From Jeotgalibacillus malaysiensis (lineage in GTDB: Bacteria; Bacillota; Bacilli; Bacillales; Jeotgalibacillaceae), in NCBI GenBank assembly GCA_000818095.1, contig CP009416.1, positions 2,464,501-2,528,500 of the forward strand: 64,000 nucleotides of DNA, in the 5' to 3' direction. The notes under the pieces are model-generated. The model ran no database searches, was not told the DNA's origin, and saw nothing but the letters and a program-made list of their open reading frames with translations. Shown one piece after another: positions 35,331-45,168 of the stretch. A program made the translations under genes and the position numbers. Position 1 is the stretch's first letter. Every line of letters begins with the position of its first letter.

Positions 35331-36803
35331 TTACTTCCCTCCAAGCATAGAAGTAATCTGATCTAACACATGGTCGATTTCAGCATTGATAGACGCTCTC
35401 TTCTCCTGATATTCATGAATCAGGTCCATTGGTTCGAGAATGACCTCTTCTTCGTGTGGGAAGCCGCATACGTCAATGTTATAGCTGTAGTTTTCGATTT
35501 CTTCAATTGTATACTTTTTCGCTTTTGGATGACCGTCAACTTCTACTTCTTCACGGTTATCCCACCATGCTATGGCTTCGTTGAAATGTTCCAGTTTCAT
35601 CGGTCTGGTCTTCGAGAAATTCTTATAACCTTCTGGCATATCTAAGCGATAGAACCAAGTTTCTTTTGTTGGTTCAGTGTTATCGAAGAAGATGATATTC
35701 GTTCTGATAGATGTGTAAGGTGCAAAAACGCTATGTGGCATTCTGACAACTGTATGAACGTTGAATTCACTGAATAGTTTTTTCTTGATGTTGTATTTCG
35801 CATTATCCGTACCAAACAGGAAGCCGTCCGGAATGATAACCGCTGCACGTCCGTTTTTCTTCAAGCGGTACATAATCACGTTCATAAATAGATCCGCTGT
35901 CTCGGAGCTTCTAAGCTCCATTGGGAAGTTAACTTTTACACTTTCTTTTTCACTACCGCCATAAGGAGGATTCATTAAGACCACATCAAATGGATCCATT
36001 TTACGGAGTTCCTTGTAGTCTATTTCAAGTGCATTGTCATGAAGAATTGTCGGATCATCAATGTCATGAATGAGCATATTCGTGACACACAGCATATGTG
36101 GCAATGCTTTCTTTTCAATACCATAGACAGTATTGTTATAGACTTCTTTATTTTCAAGAGAATTGCCGATCTGTTTTTCTAATGAAGCTAATGCAGATGT
36201 CAAAAAGCCACCCGTACCACATGCAAAGTCAGCAATTTTTTCACCAAGTACTGGCTTTACTACTTCTACCATGAAATCAGTAACAGCTCTTGGCGTATAA
36301 AACTCACCAGCATTCCCTGCACTTTGCAGGTCTTTTAGGAACGATTCATAGATCGTACCGAATTCATGACGTTCTTTATATTCAGTAAAATCAATCTCAT
36401 CAATAATATTGATTACCTGACGTAGCAATACGCCATCCTTCTGATAGTTATTCGCATCCTCAAAGGCAGACTTCACGATGATCTGACTCATTGGTGTTTC
36501 TTCATCAATTTCAATATTTTTCAGTGCCGGGAAAAGCTCATTATTAACAAAGTCCAGCAGTGCATCACCTGTCAGTGCTTCTCCGTCTTTCAAGTCAACG
36601 GCCCAGTCTCTCCACTTTAAGCCTTCTGGAATAATAGACTGATAGTTGTCATCATAAAGTTCCCACGCTTCTTCTTTTGCATCATAGATTTTCAGGAATA
36701 GGATCCACACGATCTGCTCAATTCTCTGAGCGTCTCCATTTACACCTGAATCGTTTCTCATAACTGATTGAATTCTCTTTACAAAATTGCTAATTGCCAT
36801 CAT
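35331..36803 (-). CDS. hsdM: Type I restriction-modification methyltransferase subunit
   Basis: A 490-residue N6-adenine methyltransferase: helical N-terminal HsdM domain (about 8-140), SAM-binding motif ADFACGTGGFLTSAL, and catalytic NPPYGG. Complete length. It lies 30 bases after hsdR and directly before hsdS, giving the order R-M-S. Two adjacent ATG codons could start it. Confidence 0.96.
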   Translation of the reverse strand: MMAISNFVKRIQSVMRNDSGVNGDAQRIEQIVWILFLKIYDAKEEAWELYDDNYQSIIPEGLKWRDWAVDLKDGEALTGDALLDFVNNELFPALKNIEIDEETPMSQIIVKSAFEDANNYQKDGVLLRQVINIIDEIDFTEYKERHEFGTIYESFLKDLQSAGNAGEFYTPRAVTDFMVEVVKPVLGEKIADFACGTGGFLTSALASLEKQIGNSLENKEVYNNTVYGIEKKALPHMLCVTNMLIHDIDDPTILHDNALEIDYKELRKMDPFDVVLMNPPYGGSEKESVKVNFPMELRSSETADLFMNVIMYRLKKNGRAAVIIPDGFLFGTDNAKYNIKKKLFSEFNVHTVVRMPHSVFAPYTSIRTNIIFFDNTEPTKETWFYRLDMPEGYKNFSKTRPMKLEHFNEAIAWWDNREEVEVDGHPKAKKYTIEEIENYSYNIDVCGFPHEEEVILEPMDLIHEYQEKRASINAEIDHVLDQITSMLGGK

Positions 36804-36833
36804 ACATACCTGCCTTGTCTACTTTTGTTTTAC

Positions 36834-39200
36834 TTACGCGTAATAAATTTCATTTTCTAATTCTCTGACTGCCTGTACATAAGCAGCCTTACCACCGAAT
36901 GCCTTTACAATTTTCATCGGACTGCCGATTTGAGCGAACTCTTTTAATTGAAGCACTTTCGTATCTTCAATCTCTCTGATTCCGTCATTCGCATACTTAT
37001 CAAGCAATGCTTCAATAACCTGCTGGGCAACATCAGAATACTTGTGTAAGTAATGACGTTTCTTTACATTCTCTGCCCGCTCCTTCTTAGTGAGCGGTGG
37101 CTTATCGTAAGCCAAATGACAAATCAGATCAAAATCATCAAGTTCTGTTTTTCCTAACTCTTCTCTAACCGCATCTAATAGTACACCACTGTCCTGCAGT
37201 TCATCAATGATCGCCTGTTTCTTTTCTGCAGCTGTCCATGTTTTTAGAAATTCATCTAGAGCTGCATATTGATCCAGAATGTTTTTCTTTGTGTAATCAA
37301 TTAGACTTTCAGTGATCAACTTCCCGTCTTTATCAACGTACTGTACTCTTTCAGAAAGCACTTTAACGGTCACATCACCTATATAATACTTTCTAGGTTT
37401 ATCATCTTCATCATCACCAAAGTCATCATTACCTCCCGAAACATAGTCGCTTCCGGGTTCTTTCACACCATCGCTTCCATCCCCATGACCTTCGTCTCCA
37501 CCACCTGCATCCGGCTCGTCCACTGGATCATCGCCGTCAATATCAATAACGACTTCCGGCTTCCCATCAAACGCAGGATCGGCAAACAGACGACTGGAGC
37601 TTCTGAAATCCATGATTGTAAAATAGGTCTTCCCGTATTCTTCGAGCAGCCTTGTTCCTCTTCCGATGATCTGTTTAAACTCAGTCATGCTGTTAATGTT
37701 ATTTTCCAGCACAATGAGCTTACACATTTTCGCATCTACACCAGTGGTCATCAGCTTACTTGTAACTGCGATTACAGGGTAAGGACTCTCTTCATCAATA
37801 AAGTGCTCCAGCTGGGCTTTGCCTTCGTCATTATCACCTGTAATACGCATGATGTACTTATTGTTTTCAGCATACAAATCTCTGTTCTCATTGATTAAGG
37901 CCTGTCTCATTCGCTCTGCGTGTTCAATATCCACACAGAATACGATCGTCTTGCTGAAGCGGTCCGTTTTCTTTAAGAACTCCGTAATTTTTGATGCAAC
38001 AACACGGGTACGGTCATCTATGACAATGGAGCGGTCAAAGTCTTTCACATTGTATTCCCTGTCCTCAATCTGATGACCAAACTTATCGACCTTGCCAGCT
38101 TCAGGACGATACCCTTCCAAGTCTTTATCGAGACCGATTCGAACAACTTTATAAGGTGCTAAGAAACCATCATTGATCCCTTGCTTTAATGAATATTCAT
38201 AGATGGGCTCACCAAAGTACGTAAAGCTAGAAGCCTCTTTCGTTTCAACAGGCGTTGCCGTACAGCCAATGTGCGTTGCAGATGAAAAGTAGTCGAGTAC
38301 TTTTCTCCACGCTGACTCTTCCTTCGCACTTCCTCTGTGACACTCATCGATCACGATCAGATCAAAAAAGTTAGGTTGGAACTGACGGAACGTTTCCTCT
38401 CCATCTTCACCGGTCAGCTGCTGGTAAAGTGCCAGATAGATCTCATAGGAACTATCCAGATTTTTATTCTTCACTTTTGTCATCCTTCCGCTAAATGGCT
38501 TGAAATCTCCCGAGATCGTCTGGTCAACAAGCACGTTTCTGTCAGCCAAGAATAAAATCCGCTTTTTCAAACCTGATTTCCACAACCGATAAATCATTTG
38601 GAATGTCATATAAGTCTTACCTGTTCCTGTTGCACTCACTAAAAGTACCCGATCCTGTCCCTTCGCAACAGCATCTACTGTACGGTTAACAGCTACCATC
38701 TGATAGTATCTCGGTGTCTTATAGTTAGGCACATAATAGTAGGGCTCTAACATCACTTTCTCTTCATCTCTATTAATATTCTTATCTGTTAAATACCGCT
38801 GATACAGTTCTTCAGGTGATGGAAACTCATCAAGCATCAATTCCCTTACCTCACCTGTAATCAGATTCTGCTCTACAAATGCATCACCGTTAGAAGCATA
38901 CACGTAAGATACATCGAGCGATTCTGCATACTCAATCGCCTGCTGCAGACCCGCTCCAACTGAATGGTTATTATCTTTTGCTTCTATAATAGCTAACGGA
39001 AAGTTAGATTTATAAAACAGGACATAATCCGCCCGCTTCTTTTTCCCTCTGGCAGTCGCATTTCCGCGAAGGATAATTCTTCCCGCAGTAAACGCATATT
39101 CAAAACGCACCTGTTTTTTAATGTCCCAGCCTGCATTTGTAACCGCAGGAGTGATATACCTCGCCTTAATATCTTCTTCAGACAAATGACTTTTCCCCAT
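36834..39200 (-). CDS. hsdR: Type I restriction enzyme R subunit (EcoEI-type)
   Basis: A 788-residue subunit: nuclease domain with D-x(n)-E-x-K (ADYVLFYKS then LAIIEAKDNN, about 58-77), SF2 helicase with Walker A SATGTGKTYMTF, Walker B/motif II VIDECHRGS, motif III GCTATP and motif VI QIIGRGTRL. An acidic Gly/Asp linker (near 545-595) precedes the C-terminal domain. Complete. Preceded by an XRE regulator, which may control expression. Confidence 0.96.
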   Translation of the reverse strand: MGKSHLSEEDIKARYITPAVTNAGWDIKKQVRFEYAFTAGRIILRGNATARGKKKRADYVLFYKSNFPLAIIEAKDNNHSVGAGLQQAIEYAESLDVSYVYASNGDAFVEQNLITGEVRELMLDEFPSPEELYQRYLTDKNINRDEEKVMLEPYYYVPNYKTPRYYQMVAVNRTVDAVAKGQDRVLLVSATGTGKTYMTFQMIYRLWKSGLKKRILFLADRNVLVDQTISGDFKPFSGRMTKVKNKNLDSSYEIYLALYQQLTGEDGEETFRQFQPNFFDLIVIDECHRGSAKEESAWRKVLDYFSSATHIGCTATPVETKEASSFTYFGEPIYEYSLKQGINDGFLAPYKVVRIGLDKDLEGYRPEAGKVDKFGHQIEDREYNVKDFDRSIVIDDRTRVVASKITEFLKKTDRFSKTIVFCVDIEHAERMRQALINENRDLYAENNKYIMRITGDNDEGKAQLEHFIDEESPYPVIAVTSKLMTTGVDAKMCKLIVLENNINSMTEFKQIIGRGTRLLEEYGKTYFTIMDFRSSSRLFADPAFDGKPEVVIDIDGDDPVDEPDAGGGDEGHGDGSDGVKEPGSDYVSGGNDDFGDDEDDKPRKYYIGDVTVKVLSERVQYVDKDGKLITESLIDYTKKNILDQYAALDEFLKTWTAAEKKQAIIDELQDSGVLLDAVREELGKTELDDFDLICHLAYDKPPLTKKERAENVKKRHYLHKYSDVAQQVIEALLDKYANDGIREIEDTKVLQLKEFAQIGSPMKIVKAFGGKAAYVQAVRELENEIYYA

Positions 39201-39223
39201 AAGCTCAGCCCCTCCACCCTGTT

Positions 39224-39439
39224 TTATGACACTGCTTCATCTATTTCAAACTCCATAATATCCCCGATATCACATTCAAGACATCTGCAAATTTTATATA
39301 AGCTTTCTAAATTAACAGGTTGGCACTTCCCAAGCCGGGCGATGATATTGTATGTAATGCCAGCCTGCTCTTTTAAATCCGTTTTATTCATTTTCTTATC
39401 AATCAATAACTTCCACAACTTATCATAGCTGATCGTCAC
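39224..39439 (-). CDS. XRE-family HTH regulator
   Basis: A 71-residue single-domain Cro/CI-type protein: LWKLLIDKKMNKTDLKEQAGIT, a recognition helix around YNIIARLGK, and NLESLYKICRCLECDIGDIMEF. It lies 23 bases before hsdR on the same strand; small XRE proteins often time restriction expression after entry into a new host. Ribosome site AAGGAGG. Confidence 0.88.
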   Translation of the reverse strand: MTISYDKLWKLLIDKKMNKTDLKEQAGITYNIIARLGKCQPVNLESLYKICRCLECDIGDIMEFEIDEAVS

Positions 39440-39608
39440 AGTAAGTCCTCCTTAGTAAAAAAGACACTTTAATTGTAGCATATTGGCAAATGATAGTTGG
39501 AGATTTCCTTACAATATTGTAAGGTGGTTGATAAATTATTTGAACCTGATTTACCTCAGCCAACTTCTATTAAATCTTCTTATTATGATTCTTACATACG
39601 CAAAGAAA

Positions 39609-39642
39609 AAGCAGCAGGTTGCTATTAGACAACCGGCCGCTT
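39609..39642 (-). terminator. Terminator of the zinc-ribbon gene
   Basis: Imperfect 13-bp stem (two mismatches) around GGTTG / CAACC, followed on the minus strand by TTTTTCTTTG. Confidence 0.65.
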
Positions 39643-39691
39643 TTCAGAAGAGTTTCTATACAGTCATAATGTTACTTTATTAAATTACTTC

Positions 39692-39910
39692 TCATTCATA
39701 TTCATAGGCACTTAAGCCAAAATCAATATAGTCTTCTATCTTATAATCCCCGTTATATGTAATCTTAGCTAGATCTGCTCTTTGATAGCTAGTTCCTCCA
39801 TCAATAAAAATGAGTCCGCATTTACATCTTTTAAAATCGTGCTCATGAAATGATTCAATTATGTCATTGCAACTTCTACATTTGACTCTATTGATGCGCA
39901 CTTTACCCAT
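39692..39910 (-). CDS. Small zinc-ribbon protein (DUF7695-like)
   Basis: A 72-residue protein with VKCRSCNDIIESFHEHDFKRCKC arranged as C-x2-C and C-x-C, then GLIFIDGGTSYQRA, a pattern of small phage and island zinc-ribbon proteins. Start at 39910 after AGAAGG. Function unknown. Confidence 0.72.
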   Translation of the reverse strand: MGKVRINRVKCRSCNDIIESFHEHDFKRCKCGLIFIDGGTSYQRADLAKITYNGDYKIEDYIDFGLSAYEYE

Positions 39911-39980
39911 TATTAACCTTCTCACTACTTAGAGTTTCTCTTTATAAAACATGACTATCATAAAAAAACATACCTATACT

Positions 39981-41270
39981 TCACTGTCTATCATTCGACT
40001 GCTCATCATCTTCAACTATTTGTTCAATTTCATCTTGTATATCAATCATTTTTTTATTCATTTGTACCGAAAGAATTTCTAAAATTTCTTCTTCACTTAA
40101 GTTTTCATAGTTAATTTCGTTTCTTAAAAATTCTGCACAAACATCGATAAAAGCATTAGCAATTTTTTCTGTAATTTTTCTATTAAAAGTACCAAATATA
40201 AAACCTACTATTGGAGAAATTATAGTACTTCCACCCTTAAATACATTTTTACCAAATAATTTAATGACGATATCAGTCAATTTCTTACCTATTTCGCCTC
40301 CACCTTCTTTGGCAAAGGTTTTACCAAGCCCTTTGCCCCCCTCCGCAACTACAAAAGGAATGATAATAGATTGAAGTAAGGGCTTGCCATACTTAGCGAA
40401 CTTATAATAATTCTTGGCAACTGGTATACCCATAACTTTCATAATGTCATGTGCAATATACAAATAGATTGCAGCTTTACCTGCTATATCTACTCCAATC
40501 GGTAAACCCTCAAGTAAATGTGCGAGATTTTTATACTTACCCATTCTGTCTTGAAGTAAGTTTTTTGCTGACTCTATTTTCTCTTCAACCTTTATTTTTT
40601 GAGCTGCCGTAAATGCTCTTTTAGTGGCGTCTGGAAGTAGCTTCACTGTCTCCGAAACTAATTTATCAAGACCATGTGCTGGTATCTTTAAATCTCCAAT
40701 TAATTGACGTTCTTCAGATAAAACTCTACAAATCTGTATTTCAGGTAATTCCTTTTCTATTTCTTTCTGAAAGGTTTCACTATTTTCAATCGTTTGTGTT
40801 AATACAATAATAACGTGCATGTATTCCGAAAATTCTTTCACCCATTCGATCTCTACATCTTCAATGCGTTTACTTTCATTTGAAATACAGTACCACATGA
40901 CATGCATGTGATCTTTTACATCTGATGAAGATGCCCGCTCTTTTATTTTGTTAACGATGCTTTCACGCGATACCTTTCTTTCAACTGGATCTAGTTCTAT
41001 ACCTTTAGTATCAAATAAATTTACACTTACCTCTGGAATACTGTATTCAATTAATGCTTGAGAAACAGGTTTACCTTCCCCTGCGTCCGCTAAAGGTCGA
41101 CCAAAAACCGCATTAATGAGCGTGCTTTTTCCCACCCCTGTTTTACCTGAAAGAACTATGTTCGGCTTTATAAATTTTTCATTGAAATCCTTATTTAATT
41201 GCTCTACCCCATCTTCTAATACTTTATAAGCTTCTTCAAAGATATCATTTTTCACTTTTTCTACAGCCAT
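39981..41270 (-). CDS. Era/TrmE-type GTPase with hydrophobic C-terminal domain
   Basis: A 429-residue protein. G1 is SGKTGVGKSTLINAVFG (near 41-57), G3 is FDTKGIE, and a probable G4 sits in VIIVLTQTIEN (TQ in place of NKxD). Residues 250-390 hold several hydrophobic helices rich in glycine (LPIGVDIAGKAAIYLYIAH, then IISPIVGFIFGTF), as in YcjF/DUF697-linked GTPases. Acidic C-terminus. It is the gene nearest ssrA in the island. Related GTPases occur in defence islands, but no role can be assigned. Confidence 0.8.
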   Translation of the reverse strand: MAVEKVKNDIFEEAYKVLEDGVEQLNKDFNEKFIKPNIVLSGKTGVGKSTLINAVFGRPLADAGEGKPVSQALIEYSIPEVSVNLFDTKGIELDPVERKVSRESIVNKIKERASSSDVKDHMHVMWYCISNESKRIEDVEIEWVKEFSEYMHVIIVLTQTIENSETFQKEIEKELPEIQICRVLSEERQLIGDLKIPAHGLDKLVSETVKLLPDATKRAFTAAQKIKVEEKIESAKNLLQDRMGKYKNLAHLLEGLPIGVDIAGKAAIYLYIAHDIMKVMGIPVAKNYYKFAKYGKPLLQSIIIPFVVAEGGKGLGKTFAKEGGGEIGKKLTDIVIKLFGKNVFKGGSTIISPIVGFIFGTFNRKITEKIANAFIDVCAEFLRNEINYENLSEEEILEILSVQMNKKMIDIQDEIEQIVEDDEQSNDRQ

Positions 41271-41539
41271 ATGTATTCCCCTATTTTGGAAAATTTATTT
41301 ATTACAACTATAGTACCATTATTGGCTTTAAAGACATATATTGTTTTATAGTCAGCTTATAAAATTTATTATCGAGTAGATTTTAGTTTTTACAAACAGC
41401 CATTTTAATATGAAATAACTCCACTGTTCTGAACACGATTCTGACTATTTGAGTCAATTTTATAAGAAAAAGTAAGAATGAAGTGTTTAAAATACTTTTT
41501 AAATTTAGAAATGACTTGTTGTTTATTAGGAGAAATATT
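41271..41539. other. Intergenic stretch with no recognisable gene
   Basis: Very AT-rich region upstream of the GTPase gene, which must hold its minus-strand promoter. No ORF with ribosome site. Confidence 0.45.
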
Positions 41540-41664
41540 ATGGATTTGTTGTTAGGACAGGGAATTTCTCAGGAGTTGAAATTATTGAGTAAAAAATGTA
41601 TTATCCTTTGATATTTGTTGCAGGAGTACTACTAGGGCTAATTGTTATCCCTATATTTTGTTAA
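41540..41664 (+). other. Two overlapping tiny ORFs, the second hydrophobic
   Basis: ORF a (41540-41611, 23 codons, MDLLLGQGISQELKLLSKK) follows a good AGGAG site. ORF b (41596-41664, 22 codons, MYYPLIFVAGVLLGLIVIPI) starts inside it in another frame and is a single membrane-helix peptide. A frame change would fuse them. Could be remnant of one small membrane protein or a coupled pair; weak evidence. Confidence 0.25.
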
Positions 41665-41683
41665 TATCTGAAAAAAGACAAAT

Positions 41684-41711
41684 AAAAAACCACCAAATAT
41701 ATATTTGGTGG
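41684..41711 (-). terminator. Terminator of ssrA, overlapping the tmRNA 3' end
   Basis: Stem CCACCAAATAT / ATATTTGGTGG followed on the minus strand by GTTTTTTATT. The CCA end of tmRNA is part of the stem. Confidence 0.88.
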
Positions 41712-42063
41712 AGACGGTGGGAGTCGAACCCACGTCCAGAAACTTCAATACTTAAGCTTCTACGAGCGTAGTCAGCCTATTCGCATTTCACCGTAACTTA
41801 TGCCAACTGACAGGCGTCCGAACGGCTATCCTGATTAGTCTCTTCAGGCTGCTTCAGGTGGCAGCAGACTGCGTATCCCACTATAAGTGAACCTCAGGCA
41901 GGTCTACATGGGCGATAGACAAGTGAGGCCTCAAGTGCTTATTAGGCAGCTAGAGCGTAATCTTGTTTGTTGTTAACTATTTTTGTTGACGTTGATGACG
42001 GAGACGATCCCTCCGACTCGCAACTCAAGCTCGAACCATTCCTGTCGAATCCGTAACGTCCCC
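41706..42063 (-). ncRNA. ssrA: Transfer-messenger RNA
   Basis: The minus strand starts GGGGACGTTACGGATTCGAC and ends with the T-arm/acceptor GGTTCGACTCCCACCGTCTCC-ACCA, the paired ends of a tRNA-Ala-like domain, 358 bases long. The tag frame reads NNKQDYALAA then TAA TAA (near 42000-41940), the usual YALAA degradation tag. It rescues stalled ribosomes with SmpB, encoded 125 bases upstream. Its 3' end is the insertion site of the neighbouring island. Confidence 0.97.
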
Positions 42064-42188
42064 ATGATAAGGATGAATCAGGCGTTAACCTGGTTCAGTA
42101 CGGGATCCGGAAATCAATCCGGTTGTCCTGCCGAATTAACGGCATAATCAATTATAACATAGTACCGTCTTTTTTCAACTGGAAAGCC

Positions 42189-42653
42189 TTACCGCTGGCG
42201 CTCTTTCAGTGCACGTGCCACTTCACGCTTGGCATCTTTCTTCTTAAGCGTCTCACGCTTATCGTATTTCTTCTTACCTTTACCAAGACCGATCAGCACT
42301 TTCGCATAGCCGTCTTTAATATACAGCTTCAGTGGAACGATTGAATAACCCTGCTGTTTCGTTAATCCTATTAACTTATTAATCTGCTGTTTATGCAAAA
42401 GCAGCTTTCTCTCACGCAGCGGATCATGATTATAACGATTTCCTTCTTCATAAGGGCTGATGTGTGCATTATTCAAAAACACTTCGCCGTTACTGATTCG
42501 TGCAAATGAATCCTTCAGATTGACACGACCTCTGCGGATCGATTTGATTTCAGTTCCCTGAAGCACAATGCCTGCTTCAAACGTTTCTTCAATAAAATAG
42601 TCGTGACGCGCTTTTTTATTCTGCGCGACTAACTTACCTTCTCCTTTTGGCAT
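42189..42653 (-). CDS. smpB: SsrA-binding protein
   Basis: A 154-residue SmpB starting [20 protein letters not shown], with the OB-fold motifs [18 protein letters not shown] and [16 protein letters not shown] and the basic C-terminal tail that folds in the ribosome A site. Start at 42653 after AGGAGGGG; the longer frame has no ribosome site. It works with tmRNA just downstream. Confidence 0.97.
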   Translation of the reverse strand: MPKGEGKLVAQNKKARHDYFIEETFEAGIVLQGTEIKSIRRGRVNLKDSFARISNGEVFLNNAHISPYEEGNRYNHDPLRERKLLLHKQQINKLIGLTKQQGYSIVPLKLYIKDGYAKVLIGLGKGKKKYDKRETLKKKDAKREVARALKERQR

Positions 42654-42682
42654 AGATGTTCCCCTCCTACTAGAAAGACGGA

Positions 42683-42780
42683 AGCGGGCGTTCAGACCCG
42701 ACAAGCATAAGACGCACTGAGAGAAACGGGTGGTCTCCCCGTTTTCTCAGTGTGACTTATGACTCGAGGGTCTGCCCGCT
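42683..42780. repeat. Long imperfect palindrome between rnr and smpB
   Basis: A 98-base inverted repeat with outer arms AGCGGGC / GCCCGCT, then CAGACCC / GGGTCTG, CATAAG / CTTATG, CACTGAGA / TCTCAGTG and AAACGGG / CCCGTTT. It differs from the two dispersed palindrome families here. As RNA on either strand it would form a long interrupted hairpin. Confidence 0.8.
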
Positions 42781-42826
42781 GAAGCTGGACAGCTAACAAA
42801 GATTTGTCAGCTGACCCTCCAGCACC

Positions 42827-45145
42827 TTACTTTCTCTTCTTCTTTTTATTCTTCTTATTTTTTGGAGCACCTTTATAAAATTTCTTCTTGTCTCCCTTAC
42901 CGCCGTCATCGCGTTTACGCTTTTTCTTTCTGTCGCGGTTACTATCTTTCCCGCGACCGCGGCTGTCAACGACACGAGCTGTCTCTCTGCGGACTCGCGG
43001 CGTACCCTTCATTCCGACAATCTCGAAATCAATCGCACGCTCATCTTTGTTGACATTAACAACACGGATCGCAATCTCATCACCGATTCTATACACATTA
43101 CCGGTACGTTCACCAATCATTGCCATATGGCGTTCATCAAAACGGTAATAGTCATCTGTCATATAGCTGACGTGAACAAGTCCTTCAATTGTGTTGGATA
43201 GCTCCACGAAAATACCGAAGTTTGTCACAGAAGAAATGACACCGTCAAACTCTTCGCCGATCTTGTCCATCATGTATTCAGCTTTTTTCAGCTCATCTGT
43301 TTCCCGCTCAGCATCCACTGCACGTCTCTCGCGTCCTGAAGTGTGAGCTGCAATTTCAGGAAGCTGTTCAGACCAGCGCTTCTGCGTCTTTTCATCCACT
43401 TTTCTATTGATCAGATACGTTCTGATTAAACGGTGGACGATTAAGTCAGGATAACGTCTGATTGGTGAAGTAAAATGCGTATAAAAATCAGTCGCAAGTC
43501 CAAAGTGACCAAGACTGTTTTCATCATATTTTGCCTGCTGCATAGAGCGAAGCATCATTGTGGAAATCACCATTTCTTCAGGCGTCCCCTGTATATCATC
43601 AATGATTTCCTGCAGCGCTCTTGGATGAATTTCATTTCCTGTCCCTTTTACCGTAATACCGAAGTTCGTAATGAACTCGAAAAAGCGCTCCAGCTTTTCA
43701 GCTTTTGGATCCTCGTGAATACGGTAAATAAACGGCAGGTTCATCCAGTGGAAATGCTCAGCAACCGTTTCGTTTGCTGCAAGCATAAATTCCTCGATCA
43801 GCTTTTCACCGACAGAGCGCTCACGAATTCCGATTTCAGTCGGATTTCCTTCTTCGTCCACGAGTACTTTTGCTTCTTTAAAGTCAAAGTCAATCGCACC
43901 GCGTCCAAAACGTTTCCCACGCAAAATGGCAGCTAACTTTTCCATCTCACGGAACATCGGTACAAGCGGCTCATACTTTTCAATCAGCGCTTCGTCTTCA
44001 TCAACTAGAATTTTATTTACATCAGAATAAGTCATTTTCTCATTGGTACGGATCACACTTTGGAAAATGTCGTGTTTAATGACGCCGCCGTTTTGATCAA
44101 TCTCCATTTCACATGAGAGTGTCAGGCGGTCCACTTTCGGGTTCAGTGAACAAATTCCATTTGACAGGCGGTGCGGAATCATTGGAATCACGCGGTCTAC
44201 AAGGTAGACACTTGTCCCGCGTTCATACGCTTCCTCATCGATCGGCGAGCCTTCTGTTACGTAATGGCTGACATCCGCAATATGAACGCCAAGCTTATAG
44301 TTGCCGTTATCAAGCTTCGTAAGTGAAATTGCATCATCCAAATCCTTTGCGTCTGCGCCATCAATTGTGACAGTCGTCTCGTCTCGCAGATCGCGGCGGT
44401 CTTTCAGGTCTGCCGGATCAATCTCATCAGGCACATCATTCGCCTGCTGGATCACTTCATCCGGAAATTCGATCGTAATTCCATGCTTATGAATGATTGA
44501 TAAAATATCCACACCCGGATCATTTTTATGACCAAGGATCTGGATCACTTCACCTTCAGCACTGTTGCGGCCGTCCGGATAAGCGGTAATTTCAACGATC
44601 ACCTTATGCCCTTCAACTGCACCCTTGCTCGCATTTTTCGGAACAAAAATATCGCTCGTCATTTTTTTATCATCAGGCATCACAAATCCGAAGTTTTTAC
44701 TTTCCGTATACGTTCCTACAACCTGCTTCGTCCCACGCTCAAGAATACGGACAACCGTACCTTCTTCACGGTCTCCTCTTGATTCACGCGACACACGTAC
44801 CATAACTTTGTCGCCATGCATGGCATGCGCAGATTCATTAGGCGGGATGAAAATATCATTTCTACCCTGCTCGTCAGGAATTAAAAACGCAAATCCTTTC
44901 GCATGTCCTGACAGGGTACCGCGTACAAGATTCATTTTCTCAGGAAGCCCGTAGCGGTTACTTCTCGTTCTGACGATTTCACCTTTTTCCTCTAAAATCA
45001 CAAGCGATTTTACAAGGTCCTTGAAATCTGCAGAATCATGAATCCCGAACGATTCTTCCAGCTCCTGCACAGTCAGCGGTTTGTAAGCTTCTTCCCGCAT
45101 GAACGTGAGCAGCCTTTCTTTCATTACCATCACCGATTCTTCCAT
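42827..45145 (-). CDS. rnr: Ribonuclease R
   Basis: A 772-residue RNase II-family 3'-5' exonuclease: N-terminal HTH and cold-shock domains (about 1-230), RNB domain with the catalytic aspartate cluster [19 protein letters not shown] (near 275), S1 domain (about 625-710), and a very lysine/arginine-rich tail. It degrades structured RNA and acts with tmRNA-SmpB on faulty messages. Starts six bases after GGAGGG. Confidence 0.97.
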   Translation of the reverse strand: MEESVMVMKERLLTFMREEAYKPLTVQELEESFGIHDSADFKDLVKSLVILEEKGEIVRTRSNRYGLPEKMNLVRGTLSGHAKGFAFLIPDEQGRNDIFIPPNESAHAMHGDKVMVRVSRESRGDREEGTVVRILERGTKQVVGTYTESKNFGFVMPDDKKMTSDIFVPKNASKGAVEGHKVIVEITAYPDGRNSAEGEVIQILGHKNDPGVDILSIIHKHGITIEFPDEVIQQANDVPDEIDPADLKDRRDLRDETTVTIDGADAKDLDDAISLTKLDNGNYKLGVHIADVSHYVTEGSPIDEEAYERGTSVYLVDRVIPMIPHRLSNGICSLNPKVDRLTLSCEMEIDQNGGVIKHDIFQSVIRTNEKMTYSDVNKILVDEDEALIEKYEPLVPMFREMEKLAAILRGKRFGRGAIDFDFKEAKVLVDEEGNPTEIGIRERSVGEKLIEEFMLAANETVAEHFHWMNLPFIYRIHEDPKAEKLERFFEFITNFGITVKGTGNEIHPRALQEIIDDIQGTPEEMVISTMMLRSMQQAKYDENSLGHFGLATDFYTHFTSPIRRYPDLIVHRLIRTYLINRKVDEKTQKRWSEQLPEIAAHTSGRERRAVDAERETDELKKAEYMMDKIGEEFDGVISSVTNFGIFVELSNTIEGLVHVSYMTDDYYRFDERHMAMIGERTGNVYRIGDEIAIRVVNVNKDERAIDFEIVGMKGTPRVRRETARVVDSRGRGKDSNRDRKKKRKRDDGGKGDKKKFYKGAPKNKKNKKKKRK

Positions 45146-45168
45146 CTCGGTCCCTCCATTTTCAGCTG

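Larger units (their letters stand above)
26443..41726. mobile_element. ssrA-integrated genomic island with restriction-modification and defence-like genes
   Basis: Bounded by the true tmRNA 3' end with terminator (41684-41726) and by a second, diverged copy in the same orientation (26443-26489). Between them the sequence is visibly AT-richer than the flanks, nearly all genes are on the minus strand, and none belongs to the conserved Bacillus neighbourhood. No integrase, excisionase or conjugation gene is seen, so the island is probably immobile or depended on an integrase in trans. Confidence 0.85.
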
